Shown: positions 12,261-23,457 of the stretch, one piece after another
Numbering within the stretch: position 1 is the stretch's first letter
Layout of the letters: each line of letters opens with the position of its first letter
From: Ischnura elegans
Lineage: Eukaryota; Arthropoda; Insecta; Odonata; Coenagrionidae
Reading direction: 5' to 3'
Length of the DNA: 64,000 bases
Assembly (NCBI RefSeq): GCF_921293095.1
Contig: NC_060254.1
Span: forward strand, 62,001-126,000
The notes under the pieces: generated by a model
Told to the model about the DNA's origin: nothing
The model's database searches: none
What the model saw: only the letters and a program-made list of their open reading frames with translations
Translations under genes and position numbers: made by a program

Positions 12261-12599
12261 TTCTTTTTTTTTAAACAAGCATAGGATTATTATTTTTCAC
12301 GGTATGTATAGAGACAAATCTACTCGGCTCTGCAGAAAAACCACTGTCGATCATGGGGACATTTTTCATCAAAATAGCAAAAAGGGAGAGTATTAAATAA
12401 TTAATGCATGATAAGGGTGGTAGGTGTAAGCCCACGGTTTCATATGTTGGCAGAAAATAAAGTGAGCAAGTGCTGGGAGAAATAAGATGTAGAGATTACC
12501 GAGCTTAGATTTGGAGTGGTGTCAGAGGATGCTCGCGAATTTTTCAAGATAGCAGAATTATCATCCAATGGTACACATTTTCTTTGAGCATTCTCCTCA
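12261..12599. other. non-coding stretch
   Basis: Nothing recognised between the piggyBac relic and the tandem repeat block. Confidence 0.4.
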
Positions 12600-14240
12600 A
12601 TATAGTAATCAAGCCGTTGTGTTCACCTTGGGTGGCGTAGCATACAGCAGAGTGAGACCAACCGTGGGAGGTGCATTGCGAGAAGCCAAGGAGATAACGT
12701 CAACAATCAACAAGCCCGAAAACTGCAGAAGTCGACAAAAACATGTAAACAAAATCTAATGAAACAATTTACGAGAATACCTCCTCTAGAACATACGACA
12801 CAGATAATCGACTGTGAAGATTTTCTTTTATAGCAAATTTAACGTCATAGAGGCAAAAATCTGCTATATTTGCGGCTTGTATCTCCTCGGCAACAATGAT
12901 ATGTAAAAATGTATCCCTGTAAGTTTCCCCACTTAATTTGAGCTGTTCCTGTTGGCGGAGGACTACTCACCCTTCCTCACAATGCTCTCTTTATAATTAG
13001 CTGGCATGGAATCAGCGAAAAGAGGATAAGCGCAGGGGTGCATTAGGACTAGACAACCGTTAAGGGGAGACGCGATAAGCCAGCCGCAATCGACAGCCAA
13101 CAATCCCGAAAGCTGCAGAAATCGACGCAAAAACGTAAACGAAGTCTAATGATACTATCTACGAGAATACGTCATGAAATACCGTACGACACTAATAGCC
13201 GACTGTGAAAATTCCTTTTTAGAGCAACTTTGACGTCACAGACGTAAACATCTGCTAGATTTGAGTCTCCTATATCCACGGTGAGAATACATTATAAGAA
13301 AGTGATCTTGTTAGTTGACCCACTTAACTTGAGGCATTTATTTTGCGGAGGAATACACATCCTATTCCCAATGCTATGTTTGTAATCAGCTGGCGTGGTC
13401 CTCAGTGAAAATAGGGAGAGCGAAGGGAGTGCATTTAGACTAGGCAGCCGTTGAGGCGAGGACGACAAACCTGCCGTTCAATGGACAGTCAATAGGCCCA
13501 GAAGGTGACGAAAAAACAAAAAAATTCTAAGGGTACCATTTTCGAGCAATCCACATCCCTTAACAAGCACCACTGGCGACGAAAAATTAATTTTGAAAGC
13601 ATATCTGACGTACTAGATGCAAATACGAGTTTTAAGTTTTGTGTCTCCACTTCGAGAATGGCATATAAGAAGGTAGCTGAGTATTTCAATGGACAGTGAA
13701 GACGCCCAAAAGCAATAGAAGGCTAGAAAAAGATAAAAAATCAAATGATACCGATTACAAGAACACCTCCTGGGATGACTTACGGCACTAATACCTTGGT
13801 TCGAAAAAATCCTTTTTAGAGCAAATCTGACGTCCACGAGACAAAAATCTGAGAGATATTAGGATTGTATCTGCACGGCGAGAATAACATTAAAGAAGGT
13901 ATCCCTGTAAGCTGCCCCACTTGACTTGAGCTATTGCTCTTGACGGAGGGCTACTCAACCTCCCTCTCAATGCTCTGTTTGTAAATAGCTGGCGTGGTCT
14001 TCGGAGAAGTGAGGATTTATATCGGAGGGGGTGCATTACAAGAAGCCGGCCGATAACGTCGACAGTCAACAAGCCCGATAGCTGCAGAAGGTGATGAAAA
14101 TCACTTATAAATTCTAATGAAACCCTTTAACGAGAATACCTTCTGAGACAACATACGCTACTAATAGCTGCCTTCTAAAATGCCCTTCTTAGAGCGAATC
14201 TAACCTCCCAGAGGCAATACTATGCAAGTAATGACTTGCA
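12600..14240. repeat. diverged tandem repeat, about 390 bp x 4-5 units
   Basis: Equivalent landmarks recur: CTGCAGAAGTCGAC near 12,723, CTGCAGAAATCGAC near 13,113, AGAAGGTGACGAAAA near 13,499, a partial unit near 13,720, and CTGCAGAAGGTGATG near 14,082. Each is followed at similar distances by ACGAGAATAC-like, AGAGCAAATCTGACGTC-like and TAGCTGGCGTGG-like blocks. Spacing is about 390 and 386 bp for the first units; the 13.5-13.7 kb unit is shortened. Divergence between units is high, so the array is old. Confidence 0.7.
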
Positions 14241-14269
14241 TTTCCACAATTAGAATAAAATACATTTTT

Positions 14270-16625
14270 ACATTTCGTGAACTTTGACGTATCTGCCACC
14301 GTTTAGCCACAAAATGCCTAATTAGAGTCCGCGTTCGCGAATAAATATTTCAACGCTTACGCAGCGTCGCGGATACAAGAACGGCAGGCCGATTCCGTCC
14401 CCTCCCCGCTCGCTTCTCCCCCTCCCACGCCTCGAATACAGAAAAATTCATCCTGCGTGTACTGCTAGGAGGGCGTTCATCTTTGATCATATAAATCGGA
14501 AGATGGTAGAAAGTAAAAAAGGATGCGTCGTGAGACGACTTGTCCCTTATTTGGCGCCTCGTCGGCGTTAAACAAATCGATTTCACTTAGTTCAAGAGAA
14601 GTGGTGAAATATGCTTGGATCCAAGAACACAGGAAGGAGCCTGCGGTATGTGAAAAGGCCTCTCGAGAGGCAATAAAGGTGTGTGAACTTGGGATATGCG
14701 CTTAAATACTACTACGTATTGTCCGACAGCTGTGACTAAATGGATTTTGGGTGAAGGCCGCTCGCGTCCCTAGCCTCTCCCACGCCCGAAATGCAACAAA
14801 ATTCACAATTAATGGTTCTTCCTTCGTCAGTATAATTAATATTTTATGCTTCAGCATTGTCTGTGGAGGAATTATCACGAAATAATTACTCTATTATCTG
14901 CTATGCAATCTGTATTTCTTATGTCAGTGTCATTCCTCGTCTTTCGTCATTGTCAACAAAGTTTGGGGGAATTTATTTTTACGAATCTATCGTCCGCATG
15001 CATGATAAAAGGAATATTTAACTTCAAATCGGAACGTTCTTCAACAGATTTTTGAATTTTCACATAACTAAGCTCATTGTCAGAAATAACCAGAGGTACC
15101 GTGGTCTCTATCCATCATCAACGGTTAGTCCTTTACGTCAATATTGAAACCCAGTAATTAAAAAAATCTCGGATTGGCCGCCAAACACATCCTTGCAACA
15201 ACGCAAATTGGGTCCCTAGATTGCCCTCCCAATGACCATATCGCAAATCTAAGTCAGCTCATTGCAAATAGCAAATCGGTCACTGTAAGGGATAAAATAT
15301 GATTTGATTTTTCCCCGGCGAATGATATGGGTACACTCTTCTCGGGATTCAACTAAATCTATCCCTGAGGATGAGCCCCGAGTCGGAGCTTGAAACGTTG
15401 GCCATTATGGAAAATTTAACCTGGTTGAAACCCCGAGAAGAGTTTATCCACACTGCAAGAATGTTGGAATTACGCTTGTAGCAGAGGGATGATGCCTCCT
15501 TTTTGCGTGGTATTCACTTGGTACCATCATATTCAAATCCTTTTTAATTTAGTGTATCTACTTTTCACTCGGCAAGGAATCGACAATCGAAGATTTAACT
15601 ACATTGGCTAATCCTCCGGCGGGGGAGGCAAACTCCAAATGTGGGCCTCTGTTTCCTCAACTAGCACGACATATTCCTGTCTAAACTTGGATTGATAAGT
15701 CCTCTTACCCTTTCTCATCCGACAAGAGCATGTCTTTCATTCCATCAAAATGGAGCCCTTTAATATAAGACACCCTTTGATACCTCTCTTTTCGTATTCA
15801 CAGTAATAAGCATGCTTTTCTGTCTACGAAAGTAATTCTGGTGCACTACCTTGGATGTATCTTACGAAGTTACGAAATTTGCTTCAGGATAAGTTGCGTG
15901 GACGATCATTGCTGTTTATTGGTTCTTGCATATACCTCTATCACAGTTCGTAGACGCATTTTCCCCGCAGAAGTTCCATTTTGAGTTTTGTCTCTCAAAA
16001 TATTACTTCATTAGGAGGAAACTTATGCTCCTTCTTGCACTTAAACGCACAAATATCGCATAATTTCAAATGCTCATTTAAGATTGCATGAACTTTTTGC
16101 TTACAATAAAACCATACTTTTAGCCTACTCGGATTTTCCGTAAATGTTACCGATAAATCTATTTTGTCATGCACAAAATGGAAGAGAAGCGCGTCACCAT
16201 AGCTCGGACATCTTTAAAGCCACTCGAGAGGCGTCTTCATATACCGTACGTTTCTTTCCTGCATTATCGAATCTAAAACTATTTCATCGCTTCTCTAAAA
16301 GTTGGTAACATCGATTTGTTTAACGCCGACGAGGCGCCAAATAAGGGACAAGTCGTCTCACTACGCAGCCTTTTTTACCATCTACCATCTTCCGATTTAT
16401 AGGTATTATCCAAGATGAACGCCCTCCTAGCAGCACACGCGGGATGAATTTTTCTGTATTCGAGGCGTGGGAGGGGGAGAAGCGAGCGGGAAGGGGACGG
16501 AATCGGCCTGCCGTTCTTGTATCCGCGACGCTGCGTGGGCGTTGGAATATTTATACGCGAACGCGGACTCTAATTAGGCATGTTGTGGCTCAACGTTGGC
16601 ATATGCGTCAAAGTGCATGAAATTT
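14270..16625. mobile_element. element with long (about 430 bp) terminal inverted repeats, family unknown
   Basis: 14,270-14,705 and 16,190-16,625 are inverted copies of each other. Shared blocks include GCCTAATTAGAGTCCGCG, GCCGATTCCGTCCCC, GGAGGGCGTTCATCTTG-like, and GACAAGTCGTCTC / GAGACGACTTGTC with GGCGCCTCGTCGGCGTTAAA. Similarity is high in the outer 310 bases and weaker inward. The middle, about 1.5 kb, shows no transposase. Long inverted repeats with a non-coding core fit a foldback or Mutator-like non-autonomous element, but no target duplication was identified, so the family is open. Confidence 0.7.
15329..15451. repeat. short inverted-repeat insertion, possibly Penelope-tail-like
   Basis: GTACACTCTTCTCGGGATTC on the left pairs with GAAACCCCGAGAAGAGTTTA on the right, about 70 bases apart. 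The spacer contains CTGAGGATGAGCCCCGAG followed by TTGAAACGTTGG, a pattern of the kind seen in Penelope-like 3' tails. The assignment is tentative and no target duplication was found. Confidence 0.4.
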
Positions 16626-16854
16626 TTGCTCTAGAAGGGCAGTAACTCGGCAAAATCTATGGAGAATAACCATTATATATTATATTTTACGAATTTCGAC
16701 CCTCCCCTCTAAATTGCATTTGAGTCAGGGTCAGGGGTTCACCGAGAGGTCTCAAAATTTTCAGGCCTTATTTTTAATCGGTTCCACGATTTTTTTTCAC
16801 TGGGCCAGATGGATTTTAAAAAATATATTTTTCTGATACGCCCTAACATAGGTA

Positions 16855-19351
16855 CAGTCACTTTCAAAAGTAGGTCCCCACGGCCAGCGCGAGCAACTAC
16901 GTTTTTCTCGGAGGTCGAACTTCGGGTATTGACTATGCCTTCTGTGTCTTGAACGGGCCAGTTTGACTTACTCTCACCGTCCGCGCAAGTCTTCCTGAGG
17001 CATTCATCACTATTCCTAAATTCTTCGCGACTTCCCCGACTCCCAGTGCCACAACACAAGGCGAAGCATATGTTCTCAGTCATGGTATTCCCACCCTGAT
17101 GGTATTCTGAGATGGATATTCCGAGCAGTCTGGCTTGCACTAAAAAATAACGAGACGCATCTGCGTCGCAACGCACATATGAGGAAGAAACGAAAATTGG
17201 AATTTACGTCTGAAAGAGTATTCAAAAAGTTTCCTACAAAATAACCTTCTAGATTTTACCTTTAACACATTATTACCAACACCATCAATATATATTGCTC
17301 TATGTTTAAGTATTTCAAACACACTGTTTGGCGCATTCATTATTCCTAACCATTTTCTTAGGACACATATGTTTACCATGGTTTATACTACAGTTTTCTA
17401 CGTGTCTCATCACGCGAGAAATCAAAAATATTAATGTGCGCTAAATTGTAATGTTTAATTCTGTATCATATTTATTCCAGTCGTTACTAACATATCCCAT
17501 ATGAACAAATATTTAAATAATGCTTTATACATTCGAGGTATCAGGAAGTAATTAACCGACATCTTTATGTTCATCGAAAGTTCGAATGTCTTAATAGTTA
17601 CCATAAATATATTTTCTATAATGAAAATACCAACGGAGACATTAATTACATGACTTGTGTGCCTATTTCTTACTATTTAAAGGCATATTAATACTATATG
17701 TTTTATCTTTGCCCCTTCATTGAGAGGTTAACCTAAGTCTTCCCCCTTTTTCGCTTCTTTTTTTCTGCTAAAACCAGTCGTAATTGGCGCCTGCTGATAC
17801 CATGCAGGGCAATATCCTTCACATTATTATGTATAAGTGGTTTTACATCATAATTAGAACTTACACTCATGTAATGAATACCTTGAGTCAGTCTTACGTG
17901 CGAACAAATACTGATCATATTCCTACTGACACTAAACTACGCACGCATAATATTCATCCGATAAAAATATACCGTGTTGGGTACCTAATGACTATTTCTC
18001 CATTATTAATACAAATTAAACTTATGAGCTGCCAAATATACTGCTTGGGATGTAGCGTTTGACGGTGTGGAAGCTTAGGCGACGACAAAAGAGGGACAAG
18101 AAAAGAATGAAGGCATCCGAGATGTGAGTATAAAAAAGAAAGGAAAAGGTGAGAAGGATGGAGAGGAAAAAAAGAAGAAGTACTATCCATGGTCGAGAAA
18201 TTTTTGGTAAGGGGGGATAGGAAGGATAAAAGTAAGGATATGGTTAGAATGAAAGGGCCTAATGCGAATGGGCGTCACTTTTAATTAAAGGGGTAAGTTC
18301 AAGTTGGGAGGGGCGCAGGCACGGTGATTCGTAAAATCTTCAATTCAGAAGGGCAGGTAAATGATGTTTTTCTATGACCACCATAACTGGTTGACTCACC
18401 ATCATAACTCCACGCACATGTTGCTTGTACTGTTTTTCTTAAAAAAATGAACAATATTAATGTAAGAGTATTTCCCATAAACAAAAGGACAACACTTCCT
18501 ACGACGCATTATGGTCTAACAGCCTGCCATTTCACTTGATGCCAATAAACATCTCGCTGCTTCTTGTAGTGAAAATTTATGTTTATCTTAAAAGCAATTC
18601 AATAAAATTTAAAGACAATCTAATTGCTTATTCGAAAAAATAATGCAAAATTATCTTCTCCCATAAAAAATTGCCGTACCGGTAGTTTTGACCGGTAAAA
18701 ATTTAAAAACTTCTTCTGATTTTCTATTCACAGTATGGGAATAAGTTGCGTTATTCAAAATGTAGGCACTACTTGTAGTCCGAATAACCTACTACTTGGG
18801 GAGTGACTGCTATTTAACTTGTAAACATTGAAAAAATGTCTGAAAATCTTTAACCGCCGGCATGGATGAACGCGATGGCGGATGGTAACCGTGACGCAAA
18901 TGACAATATTTACATAGGCGTATATATTTACGTATTTTTCACCAGGCGATGTGAAGAAAAAATATTGGAGTACCATGCTCAAAATGCTCCGAAAATTTAT
19001 TTGCGCAATATGTTTTGTATAAGTTTACCAAACTACACAGATGTCTCCTCTCTTCCTCGTGCGATGGGTTACTTGCCGGAAAAACCCATATATTCTTCTC
19101 CGCTTCCTTCGGTGGTGGAATTGTTTGGCTGTGTGGGGGGGGGGAGGTTCACGCGGCCTTCCTACCTCTGAAATCGTGCGTGGGGCTCTTGACGACGGTT
19201 AAAGTAGTCAAATTGCACCATTTGTACTACCTGATCAAGTCGAATCGATCCCCAGTGGACAAGGAACGTGTGAGCAATACGCGAAGGTCGACTTCGGAGA
19301 ATAACGGAGACGGCTGCGCCAGGTATGGGGACCGACTTTTGAAAGCGACTG
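16855..19351. mobile_element. possible Tc1/mariner-like element, non-autonomous or decayed (2.5 kb)
   Basis: The left end reads CAGTCACTTTCAAAAGTAGG right after TA (16,853-16,854). The right end is its inverted counterpart, ending ACTTTTGAAAGCGACTG before TA (19,352-19,353). The inverted similarity continues for roughly 90-130 bases (GGTCCCC, CGGAGGTCGAACTTCG against CGAAGTCGACCTTCG). A TA target and CAGT ends are typical of Tc1/mariner. The interior shows no transposase, so this is either a non-autonomous element or two unrelated ends of the same family. Confidence 0.45.
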
Positions 19352-19680
19352 TACATTAGGGGCGGTCATCAAACAACATTTTTCGAAATTCAAAGTTCGA
19401 CATGTTACAAAATGTAGCCCGAAGTACCAAGTGAACAGAGAAAAAATTTTGTTCACGTAGGTGGACATCCTACGGTGTCACCAGGGCAATTTATGTTTAG
19501 CTTAGGCAACCCGCAACACACGCCCTCTTTTTACGCTATTTCGGCGATAAATGTCGCGATTTAAATGTTTTTTTTTCAGCCGATTCTGCACCAGTCATGT
19601 GTGAAATAGTCGATTTAAGCGACATAGGTCGAGTAATCACGTTTTTAATACAATCACCGGTATTAAAATGCAAAGAAACG

Positions 19681-19897
19681 ATGCACAAAGGCTAAGAAAA
19701 GACTTAGCTGTTTCACAAAATAAAATACATTTGCGACCGGTTTCGATACAGCGTGTCATCATCTGGCCAGATGATGATACGCTGTATCGAAACCGGTCGC
19801 AAATATATTTTATTTTGTGAAACAGTTAAGTCTTTTCTTAACCTTTGTGCATCATGAAGGAGTTTCACCATGTTACGCCAACCACCATCGCATTCGC
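19681..19897. mobile_element. Penelope-type palindromic insertion with 13-bp target duplication
   Basis: ATGCAAAGAAACG occurs at 19,668-19,680 and at 19,898-19,910, bracketing the insert. Inside, 19,681-19,766 and 19,767-19,852 form a palindrome with no spacer (centre CTGG/CCAG) and only about four mismatches over 86 bases. The arm carries ATGATGATACGCTGTATCG, GAAACCGGTCGCAAAT and ATTTTATTTTGTGAAACAG, a combination I associate with Penelope-like 3' tails. The right arm continues about 45 bases further. It has the same design as the insert at 7,755-7,870 but belongs to another tail family. Confidence 0.7.
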
Positions 19898-20623
19898 ATG
19901 CAAAGAAACGTAAAAAACTTTGAAATTTTCTTAATTAATGGCATATGTTTTAATTTGCTGTACTCGTATTGGGATGGTCGCACTAATATGACCCTTCCAC
20001 TTACATAGAACAATATCTTTCCCCTCTCCCATCCTAAAGTAAGGATCTCCACATCTCCTTATGTCCCGTCTTTGAACTAATGTCAACGCACTGCTCAGCC
20101 TACATCGACAACGAAAATGGCTCCGTGTTCCAAAATGTTGCAGTTCTTCGCCCACCATGAGAGCAGGTGCCACTCTGGCTCTCAGTGAGACCCAGAACTC
20201 ACCACGTGGAGGGCGCTCCAACTCGATCTTCTCCCATTTTTACTCACCCTTCAAGACTTATGACGCAACAGTTAAGATGCAATCTTTTTTGGATCCAAAT
20301 TGGTGGAGGGTAATGGTAATTAAAAAGACTGGAAGGAAGTGAGCTGCTGAAAACTATTTAAATACAAATTAAAACAAAGTAACATTTGCTGGTATCCTCT
20401 CCTCTTTCTCCATTTCCCCTCTATTCTCCCTTACAATATATATTCTACCTTAGGCTATTGATAAATTGTCTTCTACATGTGGATGGCCTTTCACTGGGTT
20501 TGGTAAAGCAAGGATTTTGTGCCGAAGTGATCTTTTTAATGGAGAAACAACTAAAATAAACAATGAATGTATTGACACGCTCTTCAGTTGAGAGTCATCT
20601 CTTTGGCGCTCCTCGACAGTTGT

Positions 20624-20673
20624 TTGGTATAGAGCGTTCCACATTTAGTTGACAGTATGGGCTCTTATGGAGA
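20624..20673 (-). repeat. 50-base interspersed repeat, left copy
   Basis: Read on the minus strand it contains ATACTGTCAACTAAATGTGG and CTCCATAAG, matching 40,454-40,502 on the plus strand at roughly 85-90%. The two copies lie outside the Polinton and point away from it. The family is unknown. Confidence 0.6.
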
Positions 20674-20708
20674 ATCGTTTCCCATGTTAATCTCCATAAG
20701 GCCAGGGG

Positions 20709-20714
20709 CGCGGT
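20709..20714 (+). repeat. Polinton target-site duplication, left copy
   Basis: CGCGGT directly before the left terminus, identical to 38,007-38,012. Confidence 0.9.
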
Positions 20715-21114
20715 AGTAGTATATGGGGCCCTTGAGGACGGGTCCCCTCCCCTCCCCCTCCCTCCCTCCCCCTCCAAGCCCCGATCGCGAGGGCGTTTGA
20801 GGACGGGTTCCCCTCCCCCTATTCTGCTTCCCCCTCCCTCTAGGCCTGGCTCGTAAGGGTGGTTGAGGACGGGTACCCCTCCCCCTTTTCTGCTTCCCCC
20901 TCCCTCTAGGCCTGGCTCGTAAGGGTGGTTGAGGACGGGTACCCCTCCCCCTTTTCTGCTTCCCCCTCCCTCTAGGCCTGGCTCGTAAGGGTGGTTGAGG
21001 ACGGGTACCCCTTCCTTTCGTCATCCCGCACCTAGCCGTGAACGTAAGGGTGTTTAAGGACTGTTTCCCCTCCCCTCAGTAGCGAGGGTGTATGAGACTA
21101 ACCCAGCCCAGGCC
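20715..21114 (+). repeat. Polinton left terminal inverted repeat
   Basis: It matches 37,582-38,006 inverted, nearly identical over the outer 315 bases. It contains three near-identical 66-bp tandem units (with TAGGCCTGGCTCGTAAGGGT) plus a diverged outer unit. The right copy holds an extra duplication of about 30 bases (GTGCGGGATG motif). Further inward the two sides keep only loose likeness (GGGTATTTGA-like blocks). The unit length is a multiple of three, so an open frame with 22-residue repeats runs through it; I do not regard that as a gene. Confidence 0.9.
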
Positions 21115-21628
21115 TTCGAAGACAATATTCTTACCCCAGTGTTAATGACCTGGGTTTTTCGTGGGAGAAATTCTCCCCCGCCCTTATCTAGATGGCCTCT
21201 GAGGCAGATTCCTTTTCTATGGCGTGGTGAGTGCCTACGCTTTCTTGGTGATTCTTCCCTGAGCCTTGGGTAGTATTTCTGCCTATGGATCTCAGGACGT
21301 GTTTCTCCTCCTAGCATTGATCATACGGGGATTTGAGGACTGATTTCCCCCAACCCAACCCATATCCGAGACAGTCGCGAAGCCAAGTCAACCCCCATGT
21401 CAAATACGAGTCCCCCTTTTTTCTCCAATACCCTAGGCATGCGTCAGCCCTACCGCCCACGTGTTCAGAGGAAGGGATGGTATTTGTATTTCAAATGGAA
21501 AAAATATCATCAAGTAACAGCAATGCAATGAGTATTTATTCAAGAAATGTAATATTCAGGCATTAGGAAATAAAAAAATAAGACAATCATTATACACAAA
21601 ATCAAAACAATATATTACAAAAAATTTC

Positions 21629-22648
21629 TTATATGTTCAGATAATCCGGAACTTCTCCAACCATCGCACAATACACTATATTTACACATTTATTACAGGT
21701 ACAGACAAAGTCCGTCATCACCTCACCCCATACGTCCTCATACCACCACTCCTCAGGTAGACTTGGTATAGTCGTGCACTCACTGATGTCCGAGTATAAA
21801 TTTGTTTCACTCACATTCGACACCACGTCCTTATTTGGTTCTTTGTCACTTTTATTCTCTAGCATATCACCCTCCCAGTCAAGTACAACTGTTGATGCTT
21901 GCGAATCGGGAGTCTGTGGAGGGGAAAAACTGGTGTCGCCATCAGAGTATTGACTCGTTTCTTCTATTTTCCGCTTTGGGGACCAGAATGATGGCGGAAA
22001 AATCTTTTCACCTGGTGAAGATCCTCTTTTCTCGGGCGGGATAATTTCTTCGGAATCCGAATCATCGGAATCTATAGTAATAACTTCCACCTATAAAGAT
22101 AAATAGCATTTACCACTTAGTACACAGCCTAATAAAAATGAACAGTAGTGCATGAGATGGAATAAATAAATAAATAGCTTGAATGCTTACATGTTCGGTT
22201 GTGGGTTGAGGTGTTCTCATCCTTTTTCGTCTTAGGGATAGCGTTAACCTGGGTTTTTTTTCATGTACTTCCGAAAAACGGTCGCAAAATTGTGTCAAGA
22301 CCTCTACCTGAAAAGGAGGAAAACAATAACATCTTAGAGCAAATAAAATATACATCCGCACTTTTAAAATAAATACTATAAATAAAATCATGAATTAATA
22401 ATTATTTAAAATAAAAACCATAAATAAAATCATGAATGAATGATTATTTAAAATAAAAGCCATAAATAAATTCATGAATGAATGATTATGTAAAATAAAT
22501 ACCATTAATAAAGTCATGAATGAATAAATATTTATAATAAATACCATAAATAAAACCATGAATTTTAAAGTTAACTCACCTCATTTGGCTCATCCATAAC
22601 GCCGGCAACTACTTTCCACTGTGCATCCTGCATTTCAAATGATGCCAT
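21629..22648 (-). CDS. Polinton accessory gene, spliced, acidic Ser-rich protein of unknown function
   Basis: It is the only Polinton gene on the minus strand, read away from the polymerase gene. The largest coding block (21,629-22,090) begins with VITIDSDDSDSEE, a hydrophobic core followed by acidic and serine residues, which is the shape of a SUMO-interacting motif. It then has proline/serine stretches and a C-terminal part with three cysteines (CTCNKC, VYC). Two short upstream blocks, near 22,200-22,310 and 22,580-22,648, lie between good GT-AG borders and open with ATG (MASFEMQDAQ), so the gene probably has three exons; introns are known in some Polinton genes. I do not recognise the family. 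The position suggests an early or regulatory gene, which is inference. Confidence 0.55.
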
Positions 22649-23457
22649 TGGTTAAACTAAGTAGCGAGCTGATTGGCTTTACCTTGGTGTATGTCTTCGT
22701 AGGGTGACAGTGGAGGAATATATTGGTGCCACTCCCCACCCCCTCACAGGGGTTAGGGCCAATAAGGCGCAGGGTAGGGGGATATGAAAAGGAGTTATGG
22801 CTTGGATTCGTTGATTTTGGGGGTTTTCCGTACTCTAGCGAAAGGATTGGTCGCGGGAGGGAGACGGCGGTTACGTCCGCGGGGGAGGAATTCTAAGCTG
22901 AGTTTGAATGCGGGGGAGAGGTGGGGGTGGAGGTGGCTTCCTAGTGACGCTAAGATTTTCGTCATACCTTTGTGAACCCTCGTGGTGACCAGTGGAATTT
23001 TCCCCCGACCTGTGACAACTTGTTTGCTGTGTGGAGTGGTGAAGGCGCCCGTATTTGTCTCGAGAGCATCTTTTCATCGTATCCTGATACCAAGTGTGTG
23101 CTAGGAGCGGATAGTTTTGCAGATAATTTGTGGAATTTCTCCAACTAATAATCGCAAAAGGAACGTTTGGAATTTCGTTCTTTTTTTACTCCGCAAGTGA
23201 TCTTCCATTGATTACCTCGCGGTGTTGTGGAAAGTTTGTGATTTGTTTTACCAATACAGTGTAAATTAAAATCGTGAAACTGTGTCCATAAGACATCGTA
23301 AATTACGATTGAAAGAAAAAACTGCTCATATAATCAACCATTGATTACTCTTTTAAAACCGGTATCAGTAACGTTAAAATACCATTCCTCCGGGATATTT
23401 CGTTTGTGACGGGTGACCTTTTCTCTTTTTATATACGCTCTTGATTTCTTGACAAAT
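22649..23457. promoter_or_regulatory. divergent intergenic region of the Polinton
   Basis: About 0.8 kb lies between the minus-strand accessory gene and the polymerase gene, so it must hold promoters for both directions. GC-rich near 22,720-22,960 and AT-rich after 23,130. No sharp TATA box or other element could be assigned. Confidence 0.4.

Larger units (their letters stand above)
19911..20714. other. non-coding flank left of the Polinton
   Basis: No gene recognised. 20,624-20,673 is one copy of a 50-base repeat whose inverted partner lies at 40,454-40,502. The last six bases (CGCGGT, 20,709-20,714) are the left copy of the Polinton target duplication. Confidence 0.5.

Noticed and set aside
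16739-17176. Minus-strand open frame of 145 codons
   Set aside because: It spans the boundary of the Tc1/mariner-like end and part of it repeats at 19.3 kb as non-coding sequence.
20665-21024. Open frame of about 120 codons with 22-residue repeats in the left inverted repeat (and its mirror at 37,661-38,023)
   Set aside because: It comes from the 66-bp tandem repeat, has extreme Arg/Gly/Pro composition and runs over the element terminus; a repeat effect, not a gene.
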